Positions 1 to 62,142 of a DNA stretch of 64,000 nt are shown here, piece after piece. The notes under the pieces were generated by a model. That model did not search any database and had not been told where the DNA came from. It saw only the letters and a program-made list of their open reading frames with translations. Source of the DNA: Branchinecta lynchi (taxonomy: Eukaryota; Arthropoda; Branchiopoda; Anostraca; Branchinectidae); the NCBI GenBank assembly GCA_023053575.1, contig JAKZAP010000003.1:10144561-10208560 (forward strand). Reading direction: 5' to 3'. Both the position numbers and the translations under genes were made by a program. Position 1 is the first letter of the stretch, and every line of letters begins with the position of its first letter.

Positions 1-2
1 GT

Positions 3-923
3 TTCGTTGACACTTTAAACTCAGTTCAACCGACTATCCAGTTTAGGATTGAATTTGAAAATGATGCACAGAAGCTACCGTACCTAGATGTCTTGATTGC
101 TAACAGTGAAGGAAGTTTTGTCTGCTCAGTCTACAGAAAACCCACCCACAACGACCGATACCTTCCATATGATTCTTACCAGCCAGAATATGTGAAACGC
201 GGAGTAGTTATCTCACTAGTCGACCGAGCCATCAAAATTTGCGACAAAAATCTCCTAGATGACGAACTTTGCCACATTCGGGACGTCCCCTTTGGAAACA
301 AATACCCCGTTCAACTGGTTGAACAGATCATCAGAAGACGACTGAAGCTGCATTCATCCCCCAAAGATCCTGTAAGTTCTGCTAGTAACGGTGAGGCAGA
401 AGAAAAAAATGCCCGCGTTTACCTTCCGTACGTCCGCGGAGTAACCGAAAAATTGTCGAAAAGTCTGAAAAAATACAACATCCAAGTTTTTCACAGAACC
501 CAAAATACTTTGCTGTCCTACCTAAACTCCGGAAAAGATAAAGTCCCAAATCAGTACCAAAGAGGCATTTATTCAATACCTTGTGATTGCGGAAAGCGTT
601 ACGTAGGAAGGACAGATAGAACTTTCGGAAAACGACTTGCAGAGCATGAGCAAGAAATTGACCACGCCCTCTCCAACGGACACCGTCATAACTATACTTT
701 CAAATCTGCACTTGCAGAACATATTTTCGAAAATCCATCCCATTCAGTATATTTTGAAAAAGCCCAAATTCTTGCAACGTGCACCGGACTCCATCAAACC
801 ATTCGAGAAGCCGTTGAGATAAAGAAAAACCGAGCAGGCATTAACCGAGATACAGGTAAAACGCTTCCACATAAACTAGTACGACGGAACTTGGAAGGCG
901 TATCAGGAAACCAACCAGGTTAA
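3..923 (+). CDS. Penelope-like retroelement ORF, 3' part (RT end plus GIY-YIG-like domain), 5' cut by window
   Basis: The frame is open from base 3, so the ORF enters from outside the window. Near the start it reads LPYLDVLI...VYRKPTHNDRYLPY, typical of the C-terminal part of Penelope-like element (PLE) reverse transcriptases. Further on (bases ~565-640) is GIYSIPCDCGKRYVGRT followed by FGKRLAEHEQ, which matches the GIY-YIG-type endonuclease of PLEs. Known PLEs use this enzyme to nick target DNA for retrotransposition. The usual PLE C-terminus is reached at about NRDTG (base ~855). The residues after it (KTLPHKLVRR and on) come from the adjoining R281 repeat, so the last ~20 codons are probably a junction artefact. 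No frameshift is visible within the part seen. It is a mobile-element remnant and not a host gene. Confidence 0.85.
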   Translation, partial: FVDTLNSVQPTIQFRIEFENDAQKLPYLDVLIANSEGSFVCSVYRKPTHNDRYLPYDSYQPEYVKRGVVISLVDRAIKICDKNLLDDELCHIRDVPFGNKYPVQLVEQIIRRRLKLHSSPKDPVSSASNGEAEEKNARVYLPYVRGVTEKLSKSLKKYNIQVFHRTQNTLLSYLNSGKDKVPNQYQRGIYSIPCDCGKRYVGRTDRTFGKRLAEHEQEIDHALSNGHRHNYTFKSALAEHIFENPSHSVYFEKAQILATCTGLHQTIREAVEIKKNRAGINRDTGKTLPHKLVRRNLEGVSGNQPG

Positions 924-2530
924 ATTGGAAATAATCACTTCCCCGATCCGGCCATCGTGGGGGGAGTGTAGTGATGCGAAATCCGGAAACTAGTAACATG
1001 CATAACTTTGGAACGGATTATGGAACGTGAAACTTGACACGTGTCAAGAACAAGTGCTTCAGATTCTCAGTTTCAAATCCAGACCAGATCCGGTAACTGG
1101 GGGGGGGGGGGGGGATGGAAGGGGCACCGGAAATCTCGTGAAACGCCTCCACATAAGATAGGACAAGGAAATTTGGCAGGCATTTCAGGGAACCGACCAG
1201 AATAGCTTGGAAATAATTACTTACCCGATCCGTCCATCTTCGGGGGAGTGGAGGGATGGGAATCCGGAAACTAGTAACATACATAACTTTGGATAACGGG
1301 TAACCGGACATGCATGAAACTTGACATGTGTCAAGAAAAAGTGTTTCGTATGTTGAGTTTCAAATACGGACCAGATCCGATGACTGGGGGGGGGGGGGGG
1401 GAAACAGAAATCTCGTGAAACGCTTCCACGTAAGCTAGCACAATAAAACTTGAGGGGGGAGTGTAGGGATGGGGAATCAGGAAACTAGAAACATGCATAA
1501 CTTTGGAACGGATAATCGGGACCATAATAGGGTCGCTAGGACCACCGTAGGAGCCCCTGGGACCGCAATAATCCCAAGGAGTGCAGAACAGGATATCTTC
1601 TGACATATCTTCAAAAAAGATGTGTCCCCTCGTTCTTGGACATCATGAAACTTCACAAATGGGAAGAACAACTGTATCAGATTTTCAATTTCAAATATGG
1701 ACCGAATCCGAGAACTGAGAGGGGGAGGGTAGAGGGGGGACCGGAAATCTCGTGAAATGCTTAGGGTCGAGGGATCGGGATGGAACTTGAAGGGAAGAAC
1801 AAGCATTAACCATAGATACTTTGTTGACAAAACAAGACAGGATCGTTTCACAGTAGAGGGTTTTTTCCCGGATTTCCGGTATCAGATACCCTCCCAGGTC
1901 GACTTGAAAATAGTTCCTTCCCGATCCGATGATCATGGGGGAGTGGAAGGATGGGGAATCCGGATTCTAGTGACATGCATAACTTTGAACGGGTGATCAG
2001 ACGTGCATGAAACTTGTCTAGTGTCAAGAACATGTGTCTCAGATGATCAATGGAACGGTTCCGATAACTTGGGGGGGGGGGGGGGGGGCGGAAATCTCGC
2101 GAAACGCTTAGAGTCGAGAGATCGGGATGGGACTTGGAGGGTAGAACAAGCATAAGCCGAAGATACATTTTTGACAAAACAGGACTGGATCGTGTCACAG
2201 TGGGGGAAGTTGGAGGGGTTTTTCCACAATTCCGATGATCACGAGTTGGGACGTACTTCCAGATGTGCTATGACCGTGAAACTTAGCAGGCACGTAAGGG
2301 ACTCTATCAGATTGACTTAAAAATTGTCCCTCCCCCGTTCCGATCATCGTTTGGAGGAAGAAACACTTGTCAATGAGTGGTATAACCATTTCAGATTTAC
2401 TAGATGAAGCCCATTTTCTGATGAAATGAGTATCGGGAGAGAAATCCGGCCTTGAAAACTGCAAACCGTATCTGACAAACATGCTAACTGTCGTTAGAAG
2501 TGCCATATGAGCTTTCACCTCTTGTTTTAT
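857..2530 (+). repeat. R281-family repeat, several diverged units, left end replaced by PLE
   Basis: This stretch repeats a block resembling 'cacttccccgatccg..catcgtggggggagtg' with G-tracts, 'gaacgggt' and 'gaaacttg' at roughly 250-300 bp spacing. It ends with AAGTGCCATATGAGCT at ~2495-2515, the same right end as the copies at 26630 and 40430. The normal left hairpin end is absent because PLE sequence abuts at ~857. The ORFs inside are products of G/C-rich repeat units and are not genes. Confidence 0.8.
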
Positions 2531-3164
2531 TCCTAAAGGTAGCCATGATTCACAAGGAAAGTCTTTTGTAAATAGTGGTTGAGGTTATGGTTTCGTTTTG
2601 GGGTTGTTTTGTTGTTTCCATGGCCCTTGGTGCTTTTACGGAAATAAATCTTATCGTATCGCGACCCCGCAAAGAGGTTTGGGCTCAGAAAGAGCGTTTC
2701 CGCCGGCATTTGAGTTGTCTACAAGTGTGTTTTTACAACCAACAAGGTTTTATGCAGAGCTGATGCCGAGTCCGAGACCGCGAAGTCACGCTCACGAGTC
2801 AAGCCGAATCTGAGCCCTGGGCAAAAAACGTTCGGGATGAGAGGAGACCAAGTCCGTTTTGCTATGGAAATTAGTAATAGGAAAGACGGATGTGTGTGTG
2901 TGTTTTTTTTTTAATATTATTAATGTGAAAAAAAACATCCAAACGACGGTTTGCGAGAGTTATCTCTGGTCTGACGTATTTTCGATATGGAAACACTGAT
3001 TTATTCAACAACTATTTAAGATTTCTATTCACGGTGCATCCTAAATGAAATCCTGGTCAGTCACAAGAAAGTCAGTCCCGAGGTTAGTCCTATATAGATA
3101 TGTAAAATGTGTCCGAAACACTCGCAGCAGCAACTGCGGGGGAGTTGGGAGTGGCGACTGCGGG
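2531..3164. other. Unassigned stretch at edge of GH35 intron
   Basis: I see no coding or RNA feature here. It contains a short (TG)n/T-run at ~2891-2912. If the GH35 gene continues to the left, this is intron sequence. Confidence 0.4.
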
Positions 3165-3500
3165 GGAGTTGGGAGGGGGCCCCCAGGAGGGGCCCTCCAG
3201 CCCCCCCCCAAGTTATCGGAGCTGGTCTTGATTTTAAATTGAGCATCTGAAGCACTTGTTCTTGAGATGTGTCAAGTTTCATGCATGTCCGATAACCCGT
3301 TCTAAAGTTATCCATGTTACGAGTTTCCGGATTTCCCTTCCCTCCGATTGCCGGATGGAGGAAGTGGTTATTTCCAAGTTAAGCTGGTTGGGTCCCTTAT
3401 ATGCCTGCCACGTTTCATCGTCTTAGCTTATGTGGAAGTGCCCAAAGTAGCAAAACCGGGACAGACCGACAGAAATTACGATCGCTTTGAAATTGAAACG
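3165..3500 (-). repeat. R281-family fragment, reverse orientation
   Basis: The reverse complement carries the R281 order: CGATCGTAATTTCTGTCGGTC, then 'cacttccacataagct', 'gaaacgtggcaggcatat', 'gaacgggttatcgg' and 'gaaacttgacac'. It lies against the donor side of the last visible GH35 exon, 40 bp away, so it is intronic. Confidence 0.75.
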
Positions 3501-3540
3501 CGTTAGGAGTTCAACCAATGCGCAAAAGAAAAATAATTAC

Positions 3541-3682
3541 CTGGAAAGCGATGATCGGTCCACCTTTGGTGAACTGGAGATCAACCACCAATGGAAGAAG
3601 ATTTTCGAAAAATCGATCAGCAAATGAAAGAAAAGAACCGGTAGACGTCCGGACAACCATATCTGACTCACGTTGCAGCCAG
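3541..3682 (-). CDS. GH35 exon C (ends just before the catalytic VENEY)
   Basis: The acceptor TTTATTACAG is followed by C TGG CTG CAA. The exon has 142 nt: one base completing Ser and 47 codons. It reads [13 protein letters not shown], then [20 protein letters not shown] and GGPIIAFQ, and stops in phase 0 at the donor GTAATT. In the family the next residues are VENEYG with the acid/base glutamate. They are not found to the left, so the following intron runs past the R281 and PLE insertions or the exon is outside the window. Confidence 0.92.
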
Positions 3683-6641
3683 CTGTAATAAAGACGTGTA
3701 AAAACAACGCGAAGTCATGGGTTCACTTTATTACTGACCAGAACCAAAATCTGCCCGATTATGCCGTTCCCACTAAAATGCAAGAGTCAACGTTACAATT
3801 TCTTTAGTAATGAGAGAACATTTACAGTTTAGCACGCACACGTGATGTTATTTCTGAGTCTCGATTCCAAACGCAGAAAAGATAATGGTAAACCTAACAG
3901 AAGTCCCGACTAGAAATGGCTAGGAAGGTACTCAGACGGCAGGCTTGGAATTCTCTTCGTTCTGCAACTTAAAGTAAAGTAGGCGTATTCATCAATTGCA
4001 AATTGGGTGATAAAGTGATAACTTTACTTTAGACAGGTAAGCTCATCCAGATCGTATTTCACCCTACTTACCGTCATAAATACGCATGACGTCACGGATC
4101 CTGGCTTCTTGGCGATAAGACTGGAACATATTTTTCTATTTTCATCGAAGTATCGTGCCGCAAGCTGACCGGGCTAAGCACGTCACAGAGATCGTAGTTA
4201 CCACACTAACTACGCTCCCGAGATTCGTAAGCAAATAGTTCCTATTAGTTATTATTTTGAGAAGAATGCAACGGTCAGCGTAATAACTAAAGAAAAGAAG
4301 AAGGAAACACTATAATAAGAGGAAAACAAACAAACAAAGAGACTACGACAAAATCCAGGTCCAGGAATGGACGACGGAGCAGGTATTTACAGAAAAAAAA
4401 AATAGAATGATTTTGTTCTTTATCAGTGTTAGTTACAACATTCTTTACAACGTAACTTATCCGCCACAATGGAACCATAAGCCGCAGCAATCTTTTATCG
4501 AATATGCTGGATCAACAGTGCTCTAATCTCTCTTATCGACCCTCCAATCGGTAAGCCAAGATAAATCACCGAATCGTACAGTTAGATCTGATCTAAACTT
4601 CCAATTAAATAGAATAATATGTGATTTTGGTAATTCCCTTAAAACAAAACTTGCCTTGGCATACCACCATACTCCCACTCGGAACAGATGTAGGGACCAG
4701 GTCTCAAAATGACGAACAAATCCTCCTCTTGTGCCATCTTAATATAGGAAACAAGGTCAAGAAACTGGGACATGTCGTTCCCTCCGAAGCCAAAGTCGAA
4801 CTGGCCTGACTCGGGCTCGTGCAGATTCCATGCGACGTACCTGCCATGAAAATACTATTACAGAAGCTAAATTGGCTTAAAATCATACGATCAGTGCCAA
4901 ACAAAAGGTGGACTTCAAATGAAAGAAAAAGTTGCTTTTTCTTTTAAAATTCTCTAAACGAACAATACCAACAATAATGCATAGACGTTGGCCTACTGAC
5001 TTTAACTATGAATAGAGAGAACACAAAGGGGAGAATAGAAGGTAAAACAGCACTAAAGAAGCTGGACATAGACCTCTTAGTTTGAAACTCAGTTCATTCT
5101 ATGATCTTCCGGCGGAGAGACTCATTGAGAAGTTCTTAAAAAAACTAACAGAATCAATCCGTCCCAAATTCGGACGGAATGGAATTCCAGCAGCTTATCA
5201 GTCGTTCACGAAACGGGGCAAGGGGTGACAAGTTCATTCTTGTTCACCTAGCTTTGGAAAAGAATGGATGGATCTAAGGACGAATCACTGAATTTAACAC
5301 ACAGAAAAGCCCGAAGGTCGTAGCAACAGACAATTACTAAATAAACACTAAAACTCAATCCCGCTAATTTTTAATCGAAGATCTATCTATCGCAAATCTC
5401 TAAGCAACGTTCCGAAGTTTTCACACGCAGGAAACATTAATCTTTCCTCATCTTCACAATGCATGCTTTACTCTCTGCGTACGCCTTCCTTAATACTCAA
5501 CTCGCTCAATTCCCTGAACCCGTTTTTTAAGATAACCCATAGCCTATATGTCTAAGACCAAACTGAATGGACATCTTGAATCTTTCGGAACCCAAACACA
5601 CAGAGGGAACCAATGAGATCACTAACGTCCATCCGTCTGTGATCACGATGTCTTCCGAACGAATTGAGATCCTTAGATAAAAGGTTATAGGAGATTCCAT
5701 AGTTTTAAAGATGCTACTGTTCCCACAGCGCGTAAACCATAGAAAAGTGATACCGTATTTTCTTTCCACCTCACGAAAACTCTGTTCATACAGGTTATTG
5801 TTGCACTGGTTACTGAGAAATAAAATGATGAAACTGCAAGGAGTTCACATAGACTTTAAAGGACCCATATTAGCCAAAATCTTTTTCTTTTTTGTGTGAG
5901 TCTGGGGGGGGGGGGGGACAACGTATACACCAACTGGATAGTAATTTTTACCTAATGTCGCAGAAAAAACGACTTTTTCAAGATAAAACGACAGTTTAAC
6001 GCAAAATCGACTCGTTTTCTTGAAAAACCAACTGTTTTTACGAAATATCGTGGCAATTCGTTTATTTTTTACCAACAACATTGGGGGGGGGGGGGGAAGG
6101 GTGCCAAAGGCAACCACCCCAACGGCACTACACGAATTTTGCATTTGCCGTATTTGGCACTGTTCGAGGCAGATTAGACGCTTCCGAGGAGCTAATTGGT
6201 CAGGAATACCGATATGCAAGTTTTTCCGTGTCGCGCAAGGCCAAAAACAGCAGGTCGGGATTTTAATCTTACAAAAATGCAGTAGCCTAGAGTTTGAAAG
6301 GAGTCACGGATATAAGAATCTTGGAACATAAACTATATTAATATATGGCGACTTGTGTTTTAAAGTTTCTTGGCAAGGAATCGAAGAGTGCTAAATCGCA
6401 CATATGGGCTTTTATACTTGCTTTGAAGGTTTGAGACTCACGTTTCAACTGCAAGGAGACCAGCTGCACGGACTTTTTGCAGTCTGTCCCTCCAATATGC
6501 TGGGTGTACTCGGAAGTAATGCATGGCCGCTGACTGAATCCGGATTGGTCGGTCATTCAAGAAAAAACCATCAGCTGTTGGCACCAGCCCTGACACAACT
6601 CCTTCAGCCGTGTAGGCTTCGTAATTTGTTAGAATTTGAGC
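3541..6641 (-). CDS. GH35 beta-galactosidase (GLB1L2-like), partial gene, three internal exons
   Basis: Three exons read right to left at 6641-6442, 4840-4655 and 3682-3541, joining in frame to 176 residues (66 + T + 61 + S + 47). The order matches family 35 beta-galactosidases: [15 protein letters not shown], then [30 protein letters not shown] and MPSWL, and finally [11 protein letters not shown]. The last motif precedes the VENEY catalytic segment, expected in the next exon, which I do not find in the window. The family removes terminal beta-galactose from glycans, in the lysosome or extracellularly. The closest types known to me are the arthropod 'beta-galactosidase-1-like protein 2' proteins. 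Catalytic glutamates cannot be assessed because they lie in missing exons. The gene is divergent to GSK3. Codons are intact and splice sites are good, so it looks functional. Confidence 0.9.
4050..4285 (+). repeat. Degenerate copy of the GAGCGTGTTCC MITE family
   Basis: From GATCGTATTTCACCC the stretch follows the family order: 'acttaccg', 'tacgcatgacgtcacg', 'ctggcttcttggcg', 'agatcgtagttacc', 'gctcccgag', 'aagcaaatag' and 'caacggtcagcgta'. The right terminus is lost and no target duplication can be read. It lies in GH35 intronic sequence between exons B and C. Confidence 0.75.
4655..4840 (-). CDS. GH35 exon B (YVAWNLHEP ... [11 protein letters not shown]), GC donor
   Basis: The acceptor is CATGGCAG at 4841-4848. 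The exon is 186 nt: one base completing Thr, 61 codons, and two bases (AG) of Ser. It reads [17 protein letters not shown], then [20 protein letters not shown] and YGGMP, the most conserved part of GH35. The 3' boundary is CCAAG|GCAAGT, a textbook GC-AG donor; no GT site gives the required phase. The frame joins the next exon as AG|C TGG (Ser-Trp). Confidence 0.93.
4841..6441 (-). other. GH35 intron A-B
   Basis: This intron of about 1.6 kb holds G-tracts near 5904 and 6082. A minus-strand ORF at 5527-5769 matches no family I recognise and lacks splice-compatible GH35 content, so I do not call it an exon. Confidence 0.5.
6442..6641 (-). CDS. GH35 exon A (N-terminal part of TIM barrel)
   Basis: On the minus strand a pyrimidine-rich acceptor ending TTTTTACTTCAG precedes GCT CAA ATT. 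The exon runs 200 nt and ends GAA AC before the donor GTGAGT, leaving phase 2. It encodes 66 residues. They include a [13 protein letters not shown] segment like that preceding the catalytic domain in arthropod GLB1L2-type proteins, then [20 protein letters not shown] and [18 protein letters not shown], the first strand and helix of the barrel. The next exon supplies the G that completes ACG (Thr). The preceding exon must end in phase 0. Confidence 0.9.
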
Positions 6642-6750
6642 CTGAAGTAAAAATATAAATAGACAGAATAGAAATCAGCAGCAAGTTATGGCTATTGTTG
6701 CTGGGTGTAAGATGTCCGACTCCCAACCGCAATAAGACCCTGTCGTAAAA

Positions 6751-6954
6751 TCAGGGATTTGTATACGTCCTTAATAAAATCAAGCAAGGAATTGCCGCCA
6801 GATGCACTACAGAAACAATGATAATCACGAGTGAGATCTTGGTATAAGTTATCTGAAAGTGGAATAAGCGATTAGGCTTTCTGTTCATACGGAGTACGCC
6901 CTGTGGGAAAGTCAACCAGCTGTCATCACTGAATTCGGAAGCCAGAACTGACAA
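6751..6954 (-). other. Possible 5' exon of GH35 gene with membrane segment
   Basis: This minus-strand ORF contains SLVIIIVSVVHLAAIPCLIL, a likely signal anchor, just upstream of GH35 exon A. Some GLB1L2-type proteins start with such a segment. However, the obvious donor (GGAC|GTATAC) leaves phase 2, which does not fit the phase-0 start of exon A. The assignment is therefore doubtful. Confidence 0.25.
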
Positions 6955-9029
6955 ACTTGATGAAGTTTGACAGAACGGAGTTGGCTACAGCACACATAGA
7001 GGCAAAGGCATTTTAAACACGGGTAGGCCCAAGAGGAACTGAAAAATAGCCAAGCAAACCTGTTTAAACGTACACCAAGAATAACGTGTCATTGTTTCCT
7101 TTATGCTAGCGCATTTAGCGGCCAAAAAGAACTAGTCTGGAGGAATTTTGTGAAGGGCGTATGAGACTCAGTCATGCAGGGTGTGTTCCGCCTCCTACTA
7201 AAAGCTACCACCGTCGTTTCAGGCCGCTACAGTAGAGGTGTGGTTATTTGAACACTTATCAACTGTTTAACTCCCCTGGTTCTGTTACTTGCTTACAAAA
7301 CAATCAAATCGAAAGAAGAAATAACAAACTTGAGATCTGGTAATAAGTAGGCCTAATAGCCAACATTTCAGGGTTGTCCTATGAGGTGAAATTTTAGCAG
7401 ACTGATTTTATTAGATTTTTTAATGTTCTCCTTCTATTATAAATGTCTGTTGATTTAAACCGCCATCTTCTCGGTTAAGGTACGTCCGAATTAGAAAAAG
7501 ATCCAAAGTGTGAAAGGAAACCAAGAGGCAGTTCAGCACAGTTTTCGGCAAAAATAAGAAAGGGGAACCATTACGAAAGGCAAGTTTTTACCTAAGAATT
7601 AGAAAGTATTCCGAAGTAAAAGTTGCCTGGTATAGTTTTCTTCGGCGAAATTGTTTGTTCCAATATTCAAAACTGTCTGAATACTGTAAAACTAAGTTCT
7701 GCTTTCACAAATTATCCGCAGCTTTGGCTGTTTTAGGATTTTTTCCAGGCCCACTGATTTCTAGCAAGAACACGGCAAAATTTAGAAAACCGATTTTACA
7801 CATTATTAGGATTATACGCGAACACTCGTCGGGAGCAAAATGCTCATAGAGAATACTTAAATGTGGCAAATTCGATGATCAGTGAGGTGTTGTTCAAGTA
7901 TCCGGGTTTAAAATCAATGGATAAAACTAAGGAGGCGGGATGGATCAGCATTGAAGGTTCCTTTATACTTCGTGATATGCTACTTGCGATTTTCACATTA
8001 TTGGCTAGAAAATTCCAAATTTTCAGTACGGTTAGTGCGGGACGCATCTCACAAAACTAATATAGTAGGTCTATGTTCTACCTTGCATGCAACCAAGACC
8101 GTCAAAAACAAGGCTATATAAAGCCTGTCCATTTTTTGCTAGTCTCAAGCCTTAAAACCGTCAGTACTGCCCTGTAATCATAAGCTTTGTTACAACAAAA
8201 TTATCATCAGATTCTTATCTCTTAAGACTGGTCATAGTCCATATGATACGATTACGCGATAAATAACTATTCGCTAACGTGAATAGTTATGCTACCTTGA
8301 TGCTACTTTGGAACAATAATAACAATGTGGACGATATCGAACTCCTTAGGCTCTTGCACTTGGCCGGAGCCGGTCCGCGCCTATCAACAGCACATGGTAG
8401 CATGTGATCTGGCAGCCTAAACTTTCATTTGGAGTTTATTTTTATAACCCGCTGAAAAGACGAAAATAGCGGAGTACAAACAATGAAAATAACAGAAAAC
8501 GGACAAAACACTAAAGAAGAAGGGAAAAGCCGTGATTTTTGTTTGACACATTTTTGCTGAATTTCAAACATGCATGCACTTCTTTCATTGAGGTTGCCAT
8601 CTATTACGCGGAATTACGCACTGCTTAACAAAAGAGGCGAAATCTGAAATAAGCACAAGATGGAAATTAAGAGCAAATATTTCAAACCAAAGCTGACACG
8701 GTAAACCTGAAATGGAAAATATTTTCAGAAAGTTTTTTTTTAAGTAGAAATTGCCTGTTATGGGTTTATAGTATTTTCATCCGCGACCTTCACTGTCCGC
8801 GATGTTCAAATGAGGAAGATTCAGATTAACTTCAAACGAAGAAAATGTACGTTTTGAAACCAGCAACCATACTGCAGCGATCGTGGTTCGGCAACACGCA
8901 ATGACTTGAAATCAGTGCAAAATAACGCTAGGGAGTATGGACAAACTTTTATAAAGTGACACAGAATCGAATTGTAGCGCCCTCAAGGCTCAATCTATCC
9001 CGACAGCGTAGGAATCTTTGAAATGGACT

Positions 9030-9243
9030 GACCGAATGCGACAGAACAGATACGGACATAAGGGAAGCCCGGTGATTTACCGAATTCGCTAACGAATGAG
9101 ACAAAATAAACAGGTTAAAACACCGAATTTACGAAGGGACAGACCGAATGCGGTGAAATCGATGCGGAATGAACAAAAGTTGGATGATTAGCAAATTCGA
9201 GAAAGGGGAACCAATAAACACGTTAAACCCCCAATTTCGAAAT
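9030..9243. repeat. Two diverged ~112-bp direct repeats
   Basis: GACCGAATGCG occurs at 9030 and 9142. Parallel blocks follow each ('gata/gatgcgga', 'ttaccgaattcg'/'ttagcaaattcg', 'aataaacaggttaaa'/'aataaacacgttaaa'). Confidence 0.6.
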
Positions 9244-9544
9244 GCGGGGACAAACGATTTTATGAAAAGGCCAACACGGCTTCGCTGCGATGCCCATTGT
9301 GACTGAATTTTTCACCTTCGCCGAAAATTTTACCGAATGCCGAAAGAGCCCCCCCCCCCCCCCCCCGTCGGGACGCCCCTGGGTACAAGCTTAGCTTCTG
9401 TACCCACAACATTTTCTTGAATGTAATTTTTAATATGTTGGTGTTACATTGATTAAAATCAAATCTTTACTGTCGACTAAAATGAAATAAAATGAAGGTT
9501 TGGCTAGCAGAAGATCCAGTCGTTTATATACATGATAAGTATAT

Positions 9545-9640
9545 CTCACTGTCCTAGCTTATGTGGACGTGTCAGACTTAACAAAACTGAGACAGAAAGA
9601 TGGGCAGTCATTAACGTCGCTATATGGCACTTGAGCCGTA
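9545..9640 (-). repeat. R281-family terminal fragment, reverse orientation
   Basis: The stretch contains 'cctagcttatgtgga', 'cagacagaaaga'-like sequence and 'gctatatggcacttgagccg', the reverse complement of the R281 left end. Confidence 0.65.
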
Positions 9641-11260
9641 GGCTGCAATTAGCACAAAAACAGTTCCTGGAAGCAACAAAAAAGTAGCTACTATTGTATC
9701 ACAATATTTATCCATTCAACCATTCGCAACTGAACAATAACAACCTCATCTTTTCAGTTTCTCATTTTGAACATCACCGATATAATCCATATTATACTTC
9801 TGGAGATCTATTTTCTTGCAATTTCTGTCCTACTGAGGATCCCATATAGCTTGCATTCCAGTTTAAATTCACCCACCTTTCGAAAATCTCAAGTCAGACT
9901 GGGTCCTACCAAGTGCATCCTGACTATGCTTTTTGATGGCAATGCCAAGGATTACTGTTCAAAATGTTTTTTTTTTGGGTGGACAAGTTTTTTAACAACT
10001 GGCTGGCATTTGATTTGTGCCATTTGCGCTGATCCATTTTGTTTTGTTTTATCAACATTGGGGGGCATCACCCGTTCCCCCTTATTTGTGACACCTCAGC
10101 TGGATTTCCTGCTGAACGATCTATTACAATTAAAGAAATTGTTTTTCCAACAGAATAGAACATGAATGAGACTTAGAAACAGTGTCGAAGAATCGATGTG
10201 GTATGAATTAATGCAGAATAAGATACCATACAATCATGATGAAAAATGTAATGCCACGTGACTGTGGACCCAACATGGTATTTGATTGTCTCTAGCCTAG
10301 GAAGTTTGTTAAATATAAATGTGACTGGCGCCTTACTAACTGCTTGGCTCTATATATATTCACCATTATCAGGAGTAAACTACAATTTTCTGTGTTCTGA
10401 GGTAAGATAGATGAAGTAGGTGTTACATCACACTTGTATAGAATTCCGTATTGGTTTAAATAAGACCAAAGAATCGCCATCAGTCATCATTCTTCAGCAG
10501 TTCAGAATCATCATCAAGCCATTGGGAGCGACGTCAGCGTCATTCCCTTTCAGACTCTCTTCTGCGACGTCTCCATTTTTTTTTCTTTGTTGGCCATATC
10601 TCTGCCTGGGTTAAACGGTATCTAGATGGCTTCCCTCTCCTGTAGGATCTTGATCATCTGGTGGAAAATTTCTTTCTCCTCTGACTTCCGAAGTGGTGCT
10701 AAGTTGATAGTGCTTAAAGACGGTTGTATCTTTAGTTTCCAGCACGAGGCCCTAATTTTTGGCTGTCTCCTTTGCAGTCGAATAGCACATGTTGCCCGTC
10801 TTCTTCCATCTGATGGTGGAAGGTTTCCACCAGAAGAAATTTTAACTGTTGAATTTTAAAACTCCCGGAATAAGAACCCATAGAGTTTTTGACATGAAAC
10901 CAGAATAGAATCCAGAACCAGACAACGTACTGCCGAAGAAAACGTATCGCCTATCAGCTTTTCGATTGGAGAAAGAAGAAAGGAAGAAACTGCTGAAAAT
11001 ATTTCTTATAGACTGATAAAAAAGCCTTCTGTGGTGAGAGTTACGTGTCTGTTTGAGCTATCTGCGTGTCCAGGCTTGGTAACAACAAGAGGATAAAAGT
11101 TATATCTGGATGTTTCAGTGCAGTTTAAAATGTTGAGGTCTTGGCATGGACGGTGACAAAAAAGATTCATGAGACCATGGCCTTATCCTAGTGGCTTACA
11201 AGTAGTTTCAAGACAGGTCTGTGTTTGTGAAGTGCTGAACTACAGTGGGAGTATGTTGTT

Positions 11261-62142
<50,882 letters not shown>

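Larger units (their letters stand above)
6955..11260. other. Divergent intergenic / 5' region between GH35 and GSK3
   Basis: No gene is evident here. The region should contain both promoters and any 5' untranslated exons, but I cannot locate a start site. It includes a 10-bp-stem hairpin at 8263-8290, a diverged ~112-bp direct repeat at 9030-9243 ('gaccgaatgcg' units), a C-run at ~9351-9366, and a reverse R281 fragment at ~9545-9640. The ORF at 9767-10165 is T-rich and resembles no known protein. Confidence 0.5.

Noticed and set aside
1018..2229. Several proline-rich minus-strand ORFs
   Set aside because: They arise from G-tracts and R281 repeat units; no start, splice or domain evidence.
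5527..5769. Extra GH35 exon on the minus strand
   Set aside because: It falls between exons A and B, which already join without a gap in the conserved WNLHEP region.
9767..10165. 132-codon plus-strand ORF as a membrane protein gene
   Set aside because: Hydrophobic only because the DNA is T-rich; no family resemblance, no splice or promoter support.
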